A DNA stretch of 64,000 nt from Sphagnum magellanicum (taxonomy: Eukaryota > Streptophyta > Sphagnopsida > Sphagnales > Sphagnaceae). How positions within the stretch are numbered: position 1 is the stretch's first letter; every line of letters begins with the position of its first letter. The stretch lies in assembly GCA_021904315.1 (NCBI GenBank), contig CM038919.1:1736001-1800000 (forward strand), given 5' to 3'. This document shows positions 1 to 12,532 of the stretch, in pieces. A program made the translations under genes and the position numbers. Below the pieces are notes generated by a model. It saw only the letters and a program-made list of their open reading frames with translations, ran no database searches and was not told where the DNA came from.

Positions 1-636
1 TGGCAGTTACTATTGGGTCTACAAAAGGGAACAACTAAAGAAATACATAGAAATGAAAAAGTAGGTGGATGTCTTTGCTAGCTGAAGTTAAAAGTACTCA
101 CAAAACATTGTGATTGAAGCCATAGATAAAACTCAAATTTCACATGTTTGTGAGCATTGTCTTATGGATTCATCTTACTATTGTTCAAGTCAGCTTTGTG
201 AACTTTAACGATGGTTATAGAGAGGCAAGACATTTCAATTGAACGAGCTGCGAAAGAATTCTTTCATTCTTAGGACCTTGCCTCTTGTGTAGAACAAAGA
301 GAACACAATTCCATCAACTATCCAACAAACGAACTAGCTAGTGGAGAGCAAAGTTTCAGGCTGTTGAATTTAGCATTCATCAGCTGCATATTAAATGGAG
401 GAGTTCAATCCACTAGTAAACAGTGCTAGAGTTTGTCTGTGAGTACTAAAATATGAGAGTTTCCTACATGTCCAGTTCACAGAGTAACATTATCTATGGC
501 TTCAAGCACTATGTCTTGTGAGTACTTTGGCTTCTGCTAGCAAAGATTATTGCCTCATGACACGATTCTAGGGTTGCTATTGACAAGTGTGAGATCAGCA
601 AAGGTATCTGAACCCAAAAGCAGCACAAGTACCCCC
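1..636. other. 3' flank of prefoldin gene, no gene seen
   Basis: AT-moderate sequence downstream of the minus-strand prefoldin stop codon. I see no open frame with family resemblance on either strand. Its upper part probably holds the 3' UTR of the prefoldin gene; the poly(A) site cannot be placed by eye. Confidence 0.4.
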
Positions 637-2490
637 TTAATCCTCTTCAAGATTAATTGAGTCCTTGAATTTTCCATACAAAATTTTCTTAAGGTCTGCC
701 ATTTGGGCAAGCACTTGCTCCTTCTCCTTGGTCAGTTTTTCCAACTCCTGGGTGTTTTCTTCTTTCAAAGTTTCTAACCTTTCCTCCACCTGCTCAGTGA
801 AACCAAATAAGAGCACAAAGATTGATGAGTGCATGTCTCTGACCCAAAAATAAAATTTGTAAGCAATTAGTAAGCAGCTACTCCACACAAATTAATGATT
901 GAATATGTCATTAGCTCAACAGTCAACTCTGGATATTGCGATCCAGTCAGGTCTTCTAGTTCCCAAAGGAAACCCACCTCATCTTTCGGCATATGGCTGA
1001 ACACTTCACCAATCTGATATCTCACTTCTTCCTCGTCTGCCAGAATGAGCTCATTGCTTGCATCTTCAAGATTATCTGCCATATCCTGATCAGATCAAAC
1101 AACAACAAGCCTATGTTTGTCAGTCTCCCATTCATGTAAACAAATACAAAATGGTCTCCACCTCTTCAGTTCATTGCAGGTCAAGAATCATCAGCAGGAT
1201 CAACAGCAAAAAAGCAACATCTTCGTACAAATTCAGTAAGAAATGCAACAGGATTTGGCCCACTGCTTAAAAATTAAGGCAGATAACTAATAGAATGCTA
1301 GGTTTCTCATCCTAAAAAATGCCCTATCAAATGACACATAAGATTGTGTTGGAGTGCAATGGATCATGAAGCCTCAAAACAGAGCAAAACACAGTGACTT
1401 CTTTTGCTACAATTTTGTTCCTTTCTTTCCAGAATTTTTTCTGATATTTCAAAGACAGTGATCAACCCATGCTTCAAGAATTATTTTGAAGCTCCCAGAA
1501 ACAACTAGCAGTATCAAACAGGATATCAACTGAAGTAGAGAGTTAGGCAGATATGTGTAAAACCAAAGCAAGACAAGGCTAGCATAAGAGGTTGACAGCT
1601 GAATTCATGAAAATGTTTCCTGATTTTTTGGTGCAATTGCCAACAATCTCAGAAAAGAGAATGAAAGAAATACATACCTTCTTTGCCTTGATCTCGTCTT
1701 CAAGTTCATGAAACTTATTGTTGAGGCGGCCAAACAAGTTGATGTTTTGTTGATCCTCCCATGTTACTTCCGTCTCCACTCCATCCCCCTGTCATCAAAC
1801 CATAGTTCAATGTGTGCATACAACATGTCAAAATTACTGAAAAGCAAAAAGGGAGAAAAAAAAATTAAATTAAATCATGGAAATCCTACCTTTGCACCCC
1901 CCTCATTACCATCACCTCAAAGAAACACTCTTCCCATTGCAGAAACCATCAACAATTGGTGAGCAGAAATATGAAAGCATCATAGAATACATGAGCATCA
2001 AGGAGATTCACAACTTAAAAAATTCAGAAGGAACATTTCTTCAAAAGCAATATCACCAAAAGAAGAAAACTGGATATCTTCATGGACATAATTGACATCT
2101 ATTGCTGATTTTTTGTGTGGAGGTGAGTGGAAAAATCTACTAAAAAACAAAGAGACTGTTCTCAAGATCGAAACATCATAAACAAGAATACCTTCAGGGA
2201 AATCAAGTATTTCTATCGCCATGCACAAAGACAAACGCCTTGTTGCATTTTATATAGAATCCAACAAGAAAACCAAATTTGCAGATGCAAGAATAAACTC
2301 CTATAGCATAGATATGACAACAACACAATCCATCATCCCTTGCTGTTTTTTCCCTGATAAAAGATCCTCAACCAATGTTCACAGCTTCACAACGTAGCCA
2401 TTCCAAATCCGTAAAGTACCAGCACCGAAAAGCAAAATTCTCCGTCTCTATGTTTAAAGATGAGAGAGCAAAAAATGTTACCTGCTGCAT
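637..2490 (-). CDS. PFD4: Prefoldin subunit 4
   Basis: A beta-class subunit of the hexameric cytosolic prefoldin chaperone, which hands unfolded actin and tubulin to the CCT chaperonin. Coding exons on the minus strand are 2490-2482 (MQQ), 1788-1678, 1085-978 and 789-637. All introns read GT-AG and the frame is continuous, giving 126 aa, the usual length. The N-terminal helix carries [19 protein letters not shown], then [15 protein letters not shown] and the central beta-hairpin segment. The C-terminal helix ends in [11 protein letters not shown], as in other plant PFD4 proteins. The first exon encodes only three residues, so the start depends on the splice at 2481/1789, which gives [11 protein letters not shown]. 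The residues KAKKDMADN at the exon 2-3 join differ slightly from the family. Identification rests on remembered family sequences and is very secure; exon 1 is slightly less so. Confidence 0.95.
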
Positions 2491-2705
2491 GATGACCAGC
2501 TGTAGAAAAAGAACGCAACAACGACCAAGGACAGAAAGCGAGAGAGAGATTTCATCGACGAGGGCCCAAAAAATAAAAAAGCAACAAAGCAGAGATGAGC
2601 AATAATCTCCGTCTTCCTCGCTCTGTCTTCGATCTTCTTCGACTCCGGAATCCTCCGAAACAGATTTTCACGGCAAATTTGACATGCACCATTTGCGCTC
2701 CATTT

Positions 2706-2713
2706 TAGGGTTT
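2706..2713 (-). promoter_or_regulatory. Telo-box upstream of prefoldin gene
   Basis: Read on the minus strand this is AAACCCTA, about 215 bp upstream of the prefoldin ATG. Telo-boxes are common in promoters of plant translation and housekeeping genes. Function here is inferred. The motif lies inside one arm of the inverted repeat described at 2698-3281. Confidence 0.4.
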
Positions 2714-2785
2714 GCGAAGCGTGGTAGGTACATAAGTCGGTAGGTAGGTAGAGAAGTCAGTAGGTAGGTAAATAGGTAAGCTCCA

Positions 2786-2838
2786 TTCACCTAGATTTTC
2801 ATTTAACATTGATTTTACATCAAGTGTGAATGCAAGCC
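2786..2838 (-). repeat. Fragment of the 32-kb TIR element family
   Basis: The sequence CACCTAGATTTTCA, followed ~25 bp later by AAGTGTGAATGCA, matches the reverse complement of the first ~50 bp of the tandem element at 32045 (GTGCATTCACACCT then GTGAAAATCTAGGTGG), with scattered mismatches. It is therefore a solitary, diverged terminal fragment of the same family. Confidence 0.6.
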
Positions 2839-3330
2839 TATTGTGCTTGAAAGCTTTCATTCTATTTTTGGCATGGCATGCATTTATTTTTCAAAAATTT
2901 CCATAAATTAAATTTTTAAATTTTTAAAATAATAATTTTTAAAAAAAAAAAATTTTTTTAAAAAAAAACATTGAAAGTCTAAAATCTTAAGCACCTTGTG
3001 GCAATTGTGGTGATTTTTGGTGAATTATTTGGTCTTTTTTTGGCGAATTATTTTTTAAAAGAAAAACAAAGAATTTGTGAAAGCCTTTTTTTTTTGGAAA
3101 ATATTTCTAGCAAAAATTACAAAAATTTGCCACAAAAAAATCATTGGGATTCCAACTCAGAAAAATATGCAAATTTTTTCAAGAAGAAAAAAACATTGCT
3201 ACTGACCCTATCTACCTACCTACCTACCTACTTACTGACTGACTTATCTACATGACATGCTTCACAAACCTTAAAATGGAGCTTACTTATCTACCTACCT
3301 ATTTACCTACCTATCAACTAGGAATCTTAT

Positions 3331-4959
3331 TGACTGTCTATATCACATTTGGAGAGTTGAATATGTGCAATTGTGTGTCCATTTGTTCCATTGTTGATGT
3401 TTGAAGATTTTGTCATCCTTCCATACTTTGGGCTTGGAAGCATGCACCCTTCTTTGAGCATTGCTGCATACATGCCTTTTTGTGACTTGTTTGTGGTAAT
3501 TTTGTTCTTGTGTGGCCTTCAGACTTTACAATCTATCATGTCTAGATAGGAAGGGCCAAAAGTGTTGTTGTAAAAGATCGAGAAAATGAGAATTATATGA
3601 AAGTCTATGTTCAATGGTGGGTTCCTGTGAAAAAGGGAGCTTAAGAATGATGAAAAATTGTATCATAATTGTTGGTTGAGCGAGTGGAAGTGTAATCATG
3701 TAAACCTAAAACAATGGGTTGAATTCTCTTATATCAAGTGTTTTTTTTTCAGCTAAAAACAATACCATAATTAATTTTATTATAAGTATTAATGTGACTC
3801 ATGCATATAAGGCTAAAACTAATCTTGATGCAACTAACAATAACTCTTATGCATTGTAATTGCAAATCAATTTTTTTATGAACATGAAATAGAAATGTTT
3901 ATGATAATTCATAATTTGTATAGTAGATTTAGTTTTTTTTTCAAATGGGATTTTAATATTGTGGAATATATTCAATGTGCTTGTGTGGGTTCATAGAAAA
4001 AAATATTAATCTTTATCCTCTTTATAAACATTCCAATGTGCTAAGCTTTTGTCAATATGGACATTGCTTGTTATAAATGTCATTTTTAGTGTGCATAAAA
4101 AATTATTATAGAGGTGATATGTTCAAATTTTTCTTTTTAATGTCATGGGTGTATGAAAATTTTGTTGATGTTTGTTTGCATTAGTGATACATTTGAAAAA
4201 AAATGGCAATCATGTACTTAAATTTATGATTTGTGGTTGGTAAGTTCTAACCTTCATTTCAGCTAATTGGTCCAATTTATACTTAATTCAACAAATTTTA
4301 ATTTGAGGATATTGTTTGTAATTGACAATAGGAAGACGGAAATAATTACTTAAAATTTGGTGGTCACCACATCGGTTTAGTTATAATGTACTTTGAAGAC
4401 TTTAGTTCCAAAACTCAAGTTCTTGTGCAAATTTTATGAAAATTAATTAAAATATGGTTGAAATTCTAGTAATTCGAAAGCCACTAGACAATCATGTTGA
4501 ATTTGAATGGAAATTAAAGTTTTTAATGAAAAATTATGAAAGTGGACGTGGGCATGGTGGCAATTCTTCCTATTTGGTGGCCACCAAATGGGTTTTGGCC
4601 CTCTTCGCATGTTGAATTAAATCCATAATTAAAGTTAAAGTTTGAAATTAATTAAATATGTGTTTATGGTTATGTACGACCTACCTAGCTCTCTCTCTAT
4701 ATATATATATATCCCAAAATATAATTAATATGCCATGTGGCAATTTTTTTATTAAGTCATGTGTCACAATTTCGGACAATCATTAATAATCATAATGAAT
4801 GATGGATATCAATATTTTGAAAAAAAATAATTTTTATGTCCAAAAATTTTCATGGTGCCACTTGTCATATTTTAATAGATGAATGACAATTAGTGATGTC
4901 AACATGACATCATGGTTGCGATTATAATGGAGCTGCATAATAGTTGAAAATGAATTGTT
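3331..4959. other. AT-rich intergenic DNA
   Basis: No gene is recognisable. The stretch contains a CT run passing into an AT dinucleotide run near 4690-4712 and scattered short homopolymers. Confidence 0.5.
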
Positions 4960-6720
4960 TTGATTGAGTTACAATTGAGTTACAATGAATTGCATCATAT
5001 ATACAGTGAGTTGCAAGTGTTTTCTACAACTTAAAAATTGAGTTATAAGGCCAATTACAAAACTTCTTTTTTTTTCATAATGAGTGTCAACTAGCCTTGA
5101 TAGTGCATTTGCAATTGAATGGGAATGTCTAGGTTTATAAATGATTGAAAATTTGCATTTTAAAAAGAATGATAACCATATGGCTATCATCCTATAAACT
5201 TGTGGCTTCTTGATGAGGTATGGAAGGGTCATGTGATGCACATAGAAAAGAAATTTATTTCCCAACAAGTAATGTCAAAATTTATGTAGAACATACACCA
5301 TTGCTAAGGCCTCCTTTTTAGTAGTATAGTGTAATTCTTCTACATTATTGCATTGTTGAAAAAATGAGATGCATATGTAATGGGCTTTAATTGCAATTTT
5401 TAGTAGGGTTTTGTAAATATGCATTTTTTAGGGTGAAGGCTAATACCACATTCCCAACATTTGTCAAGACATAAACATAGCTTGTCCAAGTGGGTTTTTT
5501 AGTCACTTTAACACATTGAAGTCATCCACAAAAATTCATAAACATGCTAGAATATTCCCAAAAAGCTAAGCTCATTGCCCATTGGTATGTAGGTGGAACA
5601 TTCTTTAGTGCAAAGGCCATGACCAAAACACAAAAACTCCCTAATTGATAATGAATGCAATTTTATACTTGTCCTTTGGGGGTATCATAATTTAGTGGTA
5701 ATTGAAAAAGCCATCCAAAAAATAATACGCCTTATGGCTTGCTACCATGTCCAAAACCTTTTCATTGAAAGGCAAAGGATATGAGTTTTTGGTAGCTACA
5801 TTGAATTTTTGGAAATCCACACATATTTTCAACTTTCCATTTTTTTTGGTACCATATCTATGGGGGAAAGCCATGTGGCTTCCTCCACTAGGGCTATGAA
5901 TTAACCTTGTAGTTAACAAATTATCCAAATCATGTTTTACCATTGTTGCATAATTTGGTTCATCCAATACCTAGCTTAATGGGCTGGTGGGATGGTTATA
6001 TCCAACTCAATCCTACATTGGGTTATATGAAGTGGTATCCCATTCAAATCCTTATAGGTCCATGCAATAATATCCTTGTATTCCCTAAACAAGTTTTCTA
6101 CATGTTGAGTTGTTTAAAAACCCAAGTCTGCTTTGATTTTGACCATGTGTGGCTCTTTTGCAATTCCTAGATTCAAGCTCCAAATTTGTATCTTTTTTAG
6201 TAATGTCCATCTAACAATCTTCAAGTGTTATAATTTTATCATAACAAAAATTGTATCTATCAAAATATCACCAAGGGCATGTGAGGAAATCAAACATGAG
6301 GTCTTCATTACCAGAATCCAAATTGGTGACATTGGCCACCAAGGTTTTCAATAATGGTAGGGTAATTGTCCCAATTGTGAACAAATCCAATTCTACTTTT
6401 AAAAGGATAGCCTATTCCACATTAGTAACACCATCACCAAAATCATAGCAAAAGATTTATGGTTGTTTGGTGTTGTTATTGACCAAACAAATGACCAAGC
6501 AACATGGAGTAGCTAACATCCAAAACATTTTTTTTCATAACAATGAAAGTAACAATGTATGAAATATTGTGAATCAAGATTTTAAGGTTTTTAATCAACC
6601 CTACTAGTTTGAAAAGTGTCTAATTTTCCATCTTTAAAATGTTAGGAGTTGGTCTAGGCATTACTACATATCTAGGCTTATATGTTCATTTATACAATTG
6701 AATTTTCAATCATATAAAAC
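4960..6720 (-). mobile_element. Decayed Ty3/gypsy retrotransposon pol fragment
   Basis: Read on the minus strand, pol landmarks appear in the proper order, broken by stops and frameshifts. They are a protease-region segment with YIVTF and VLDVSYSMLLG (about 6640-6490), the RIELDITIPPAHQARYR-like lead into reverse transcriptase (about 6020-5960), KKNGKLKICVDFQKFN and the SYPLPFNEKVLDMV block (about 5860-5740), ALKNVPPTYQWAMS (about 5620-5570), and an RNase H segment with YKPRHSHSIANALSRL (about 5140-5090). The continuous open pieces are only 91 and 99 codons. No integrase or gag is recognisable and I could not find LTRs. It is a dead, truncated copy; the frame breaks are left as seen. Confidence 0.85.
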
Positions 6721-6899
6721 ATGGACAATTTTGGTCTCAATTAGTTTGGACTAGTTGTTTACACCAAAAGTTTTATTGAATCCATGTTACTTGAGTGCCT
6801 ACTTCGATCCAACATGTTTGTCTGTGATGATTGAAGTGACTAGTATTATAATTGACATATAGTAGTCCATTGTGATTGTTATTATTGCATAGTTAGTTG

Positions 6900-7130
6900 A
6901 CGAATGACTAAGTTGTTTAATATTTCTATTGTTGTGGGTGCCAAATAGCATGACCTTTTTGACTAAATTGTTTGATATTTTTGTTGATGTGGGTGCCAAA
7001 TGGCATGATTATTGTGACTAATTTATTTACTTATGTGGTTGACATGGATAGTAATTAACATGTCTAATATGACTAAGTTATATAAATCTTGGCTTATGTG
7101 GGTGCCAAATGCCTTGTGATTAACATGACT
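6900..7130. repeat. Degenerate ~65-bp tandem repeat (GGGTGCCAAAT core)
   Basis: The block TGTGGGTGCCAAATGGCATG, with an upstream TGACTAAATTGTTTGATAT, recurs in diverged form at about 6930, 6990 and 7100, with a weaker copy between. Confidence 0.5.
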
Positions 7131-7710
7131 TTTAATATGGTTATGTGGCATGCTAGATGTGTAACAATGGTTTGTCTAATTAATTAAAAACATTTTGACC
7201 TAGTTAGCTTACATTTTGATCTAGTACACCATAAACCTTATATGATTTATAATACACACATGCCTATAATATTGACACACAAACTATTTATATCCTTTGA
7301 AAACATTTAGAATCTAAATCCATACACAACATCCACAAAAGTTATGTCTTTCAAACCATTAGGAAAACCTTGGAGAGGTGAAAAGGAAAAGAGCTTGGTC
7401 ATGATGTAGTAGCTCATAAAGGCTTGTTCTCCCCCCAATGGCCAAATTTTGGATCTATCTCTGACCACATGTGAACACATGCAATAAACTTTGATTGGAG
7501 AGTAAATCCTAAAGGATTTTTCTTGCAATTCCACAATTAATTGTTGTTATTATAATTTCAAGGTTTTGTTTTATATCTTACTACCAAGGCATGCAATAGG
7601 CACATAATTGGCTTTGAATCCAATCATGACATTCATGATGGCCTTTTACTATGATTCTTTTACACATTTGAATATCACTAGTCAAAGCAAAAAGGGGATA
7701 TAATTATCAA

Positions 7711-7792
7711 CTAGTGCCACATCTAGGCACCATGTAAACACCATGTAGGTGCCACATAAGCACCATGTAGATGCCACATAGGCACCATGTCA
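7711..7792. repeat. Short minisatellite, GCACCATGTAGGTGCC unit
   Basis: About four alternating copies of a ~24-bp unit built from CACCATGTA and GTGCCACAT. The unit is partly self-complementary, so each copy can fold. Confidence 0.65.
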
Positions 7793-10700
7793 TTGCTTTG
7801 TCAGCATGGGTGTTATACATGTAAGGCAACTTGTGGTTTGAATAATAAATGTGCTCAATAAATTTGATTTTTTGGGGGTGTATAATGAACTTTGCACCCC
7901 AAGCCTCACACCCATGCCCCTAAACCACACACTTGCACCTTAAATTTGTGCACATGTGATAGCCACCCCCTAATTATGATTTAATTGGGCAACTAAATCA
8001 ACATTCCCAACAAAAATCACAATTTTCTTTCTTGGAATTATAGGTAATAGATCCACTTCCCTTAAAATGGCCATCATCAATTCATATAAAATTCAACCAT
8101 CTTAGGCTCATTGGAACACTAGTTCCATGTGGCTTTACTTTGGGAAAAAAAGATGTGATCCTTGCAAAAACCATTGAAAATTACTATTTCAAAGTTGGTG
8201 TACTTATGTCATTAGACAAGGCAACAAACATTTTCATCCCAAGCACATATTGGTCCTTAATCCTAACTCCAATGAAATTCATATTTTCAATAGTTTTAAA
8301 AGTTTTTGTTCACCAAATGATAATAAAAATGCACTAGGATCCAATGATGGATTTTGTAAATACTAATGTTTAAACTAAATGAGATCATGTTGTATTTTAA
8401 TCACCATTCAATAGTTCACAACTCTTGTTAATCATATCCAAAGGGGTTAAGATTTTGCATAAATATGTGTTCTATGCAATTTTGATCCTTTTATGCTTGA
8501 TTTCCACCTTTGATACTTTGAAGGTTAAGATCATCTCACACAAGTCACATTTTTCATTCTAACTCATCCAAAGGTAGTTAGCCCTTATAACAATTTATCC
8601 AAGTAAAAACCTAATAATTTTTGTACTAAACTAACTTAAGGGCCTTTATTGAACACCTTTAATTCAAGGTGTATTATTTATTTATTTAATACATATATGC
8701 AAATAGCAAAGTTAAAAGGTAGGCCTCCTAATCACAAGATTTTCCTTATCACCATGATCCAATAATAGATTTTAGGATTTTGTTGAAATTGGAACACCAT
8801 TTGATTTGATTGCACTACAATCATTCATGTTGCATGTCACCTTAACTATAAATTTGTTAAAATAAATTAAGTTCACTTCGTGTGCTACATAAGATCACTT
8901 GTAACTTGACATTGTTTGAAGCAAGTTACTTAATTAAATTAAATGGCACAAACAATGTTTTAACATCCCAAGGGCCTTAGGTTGCACAATTGAATGATGA
9001 GTAACTTCGCAAAACATCACTAGATTTGAATTTGATACAATGGCCTTACATTGAAGAAGAACTAGTTGAATGGAATTTGTTTCCTTGATTAGAATTTGGG
9101 TGTCTTTGTGTATGGCATTGTTGATTATTTCCCAATATTGATACGTAAATGATTTTGTTGGAAAAGCCCACCATTGCTGATGAACTTGAAACCTTCTATG
9201 AAGTTAGATGCGAAAACAATGAAGTCTTGATTTTTGTGTAGTTTTGGGTTCTTGTTGAAGGTCATTGTCAATGGTTGCACAATCCAATCAATCAATTCCC
9301 TTTAGATCATAAAATGAAATATGTTGTTCACGCCATTTTTCACATCCTTTTGTTCTTGCACTTATAAATCCATGTTACATTAAGATTTAGGAGGCAAAAT
9401 AATTTTATTTCTTCTTCTTAAAATTTTATGAACATGTAATTAATGTATAAGTCTATTAATGGAACATCTTACATATTTGTCAAATAATTAATACTATTGG
9501 TAAAGACTATTATATCAAATCTATTAAGGTTTTGGAGTTTGCATTACACTTTTGCTTGCTAATTAGAAACCAATTCCTATGGATTGTACATTTACAATTT
9601 CCATAATTTGTTTTCTTCTTCCTCCAATTATTGATTAACATCGGGCTTACTCAATAAGCCAAATTTGTAACAAATTGAAAAATATAATAGAAATTAAACC
9701 TTGTTGTTGGCTTCTAATTTTGATTAAAATCAATTCAAACTTGTTTATATTTACTAAAAATATAACAAAGACATAAAAGACCTAATGGTTAAAGTCCTTG
9801 CACCCAAACCCACTAAATGTATCATTAATGACAATAAAAGACTAATACACTCATGGATGAATTATACCCTTTATGCATTTCAAAGCATTAAAAACCAACT
9901 ATAACCTTTATTAAACATCTACTGACATATGAAAACATTAAATCAATTGAGACCATGTAAATGTGTAAGCATGGCATGCACCAATGCATGTGTTCATTGT
10001 TTATGTCTATATGTATGTGCTTGTTAGTTGTTGTCCTAACTTTTCTTATGAAAGAACAATCTATTGTTTAGCAATGAACAACACCTTGAACTTCATGTCT
10101 AAAAATCTTTAGCCCAAGGAGACACTTAGTGTAAAGTTTGGGATCTATGCACATCAAACGACCATTTTTAGGGGTGATATTAGATAATTGTCCAACCTAT
10201 TTTTTATCACCCTATTATTATTTGAGCTTTAAGTTGTTGTGCACTAACAATGATGATCAACTATTTTAAATTTTTTTTATGTTTTCATATATTATGTCAA
10301 TGTCAAATTTAACTAAAATTAATATGCATTTCATGGACATGACAAAACACATGTTAATTTGTTTTTTTTATTGCCCCAAGCTAATGGACATGCATGTGTA
10401 GATCTTGGGTGCACCCATCCAATTGATGGGTTGTTTTGAAGTCTACCCATTTGCTTGTTGGGTATTTAAAAAAAATATGAATGTTGATTAATTTATTTAA
10501 TCATGTTTCTATATCATTATTAATTTTTGGGTTTTCACTTGCCTTTTTGTATCATGAGGTTTCATGTCACTATGAAATGTAAAAAAAATTCATATGACTA
10601 ATTTTTAAAATGAAAATTGTTTGATAACATACAAATAATTAGTTTCAATTCTTTTAAATCTTATTAAAATGAAATTATTAAAAAATTGATTAAAATAAAA

Positions 10701-10970
10701 CATGTGAATTATAATATATATATTTTTGAAATATAATTTTTTTTAATAAATGTTATTTAAAGAACTTCAATAAGGCTTTGATGAAGATTTAATAACAAAA
10801 ATCATAATGAAATTAATTTTTAATTGATTAATTTGTTTATATTGTTCTAGCCTTTTAAGTTACAAAAAATTATTATTGCCCTAAGATAGTAGACATGCAT
10901 GTATGATTTTAGGTTTTACCAAACATGTATAGGGGGCAAACACAACTAATTATATCCATGTTGGTGGATA
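7793..10970. other. AT-rich intergenic DNA
   Basis: I see no gene or recognisable transposon protein on either strand. There are only short open frames without family resemblance. Confidence 0.45.
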
Positions 10971-10974
10971 GGAA

Positions 10975-11165
10975 AAAGGAGTGAGATAATTATAAAATAG
11001 AGGTAGTTATTAGGAAAGGTGAGAGATAGTTATTATGAAAATTAATAGGAAAAAGAGGTAGTTATAAAAAAAAAAGTTATGAAATAATTATAAAGGAAAT
11101 AGTTATGAAATAATTATAAAAGAAATAGTTATGAAATAGTTAGGCTTGAAAACGAGGTAGTTATT
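10975..11165. repeat. GTTATGAAATAATTATAAA minisatellite
   Basis: A ~28-bp AT-rich unit of the form AGTTATGAAATAATTATAAA is repeated several times, clearest at 11070-11140, with looser copies (AGGTAGTTATTA) on the left. Confidence 0.6.
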
Positions 11166-11889
11166 TTTAAATTGTCTTTGGAATGGTTTGGGGACAACCA
11201 TATGAACAAAATGGTTGTGTAGAAGTGACATACAAAACTTTTTGCAAAGAACCTCATATTAACTAGTTCCTACATCATTGGAATTTAAATTTTTAATATA
11301 TACATATTAAAGCCACCCTATATTAATTATAATCCATTATTTCAGGTGATTATATACCCTATATTATAATTAAATTGATTATTACATTAACCAATTTTTT
11401 TGTACATTCGCTAAAGGCTCCATTCTTTGACATTTTCAAAATCGCCATTGATGCATCAAATTTTTTTTTTTATAAATTTATTGAGAACTAGCCCTTCAAG
11501 ATTTCAGAAACCTTCAAATAAATAAACTTTAAAATAAAATGAGATAAAAAAATATTATTAAATAAAATTTTTTTAAAAAAAGAAAAAAAAAAGAAAAAAA
11601 AGAAAAAGGCTGCTTGATAGCCAATTAGGCCGTCAAGATTCTCACAACAGTCAGTTATCTAATCAATCTCAACCGTCTATTTTATCATCATTCTATTGGG
11701 CAATCACGAACCATCGATCCTGTATCTAGTCATCGTTCGTTCTATTCCGGTTGTTGACGAACGGACGAATGTAAATTCGACGAGAATCGTCGCTCACCGA
11801 CAGGATTGATTGGGTCGTTTGGGGTTCTGTACCTCGTAGGGTTCGAGCCCCAAACCGCGCGCTTGCAGGCAAGAGCTGGCCTACACGGC

Positions 11890-11896
11890 TATAAAA
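11890..11896 (+). promoter_or_regulatory. TATA box of the BRIZ-like gene
   Basis: TATAAAA in a GC-richer patch (11800-11900), about 640 bp upstream of the E3 gene start codon. If transcription starts ~30 bp downstream, the 5' leader is about 600 bp, consistent with the purine-rich repeated leader that follows. Inferred from sequence only. Confidence 0.4.
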
Positions 11897-12069
11897 CCAG
11901 AGCTTGACAAACATTTTCGTTTCTTGCGCAACCGACCTCCACGTCCCACCAAGCCGGAAACTTCAAGCGAAGGAAAACTCAAGCTGAAATCATCAAGGAG
12001 AAAACACTAGCAAATCGTTCAATAAACATATTCCTGAGAAATAGATTTGAAGAGTTGCTGGCTGCTGTT

Positions 12070-12460
12070 GAGAGAGAGAGAGAGAGAGTACATCGCGCTT
12101 TTGTGAAATAGTTTTTGCTGTTCTGTACAGAGATTCAGAATCTGAAAACAAGGAAGGGGACGAGGGAAGAGGACGAGTACGAGTACGAGGACGGAGTAAG
12201 TAGTCGGACAGAGCACATCGCGCTTTTGTGAAATATTTTTTGCTGTTTTATACGGAGATTCAGAATCTGAAAACAAGGAAGAGGACGAGGGAAGAGGATG
12301 AGTACGAGGACGGAGTAAGTAGTCGTGTTTGCAACAAACAATCTTTGAGAGAGAGAGCGTAAACAGCGTTGGTGTTGTGAAATTGCTCTCGCTGTTTTAT
12401 TCGGAGATGAGAATCTGAAAACAAAAAAGGGAAGAGGACGAGGAAGGAAGAGGAGGAAGA
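12070..12460 (+). repeat. Triplicated segment in the 5' leader of the BRIZ-like gene
   Basis: After an AG dinucleotide run (about 12070-12088), a ~125-bp block (CATCGCGCTTTTGTGAAAT, then GAGATTCAGAATCTGAAAAC, then GAGGACGAG-type purine codons) starts near 12091 and again near 12216. A diverged third copy starts near 12361. The second and third copies carry upstream ATGs opening very short uORFs (12299 and 12407). Confidence 0.8.
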
Positions 12461-12532
12461 ACGAAACGAGGAGGACGAAGTAGTAGGGTTAGGGTTTCAA
12501 AACCAGAAAAAAAAAAAAAAAAACAGAGATAG

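Larger units (their letters stand above)
2698..3330. repeat. Inverted repeat with TAGG/CCTA tetranucleotide arms
   Basis: The left arm 2698-2720 (starts CTCCATTTTAGGGTTTG) recurs inverted at 3259-3281 with two mismatches in 23. Beside the arms are GTAGGTAGGTAG tracts on the left (2725-2780) and CTACCTACCTAC tracts on the right (3210-3320), so the inverted pairing extends. The interior is A/T homopolymer-rich (2880-3190). It may be a foldback element that captured or donated part of the prefoldin promoter. Confidence 0.65.

Noticed and set aside
11838..11860. GGTTCGAGCCC, like a tRNA T-arm or B box
   Set aside because: No matching A box or cloverleaf stems upstream at the right distance; the flanks do not pair.
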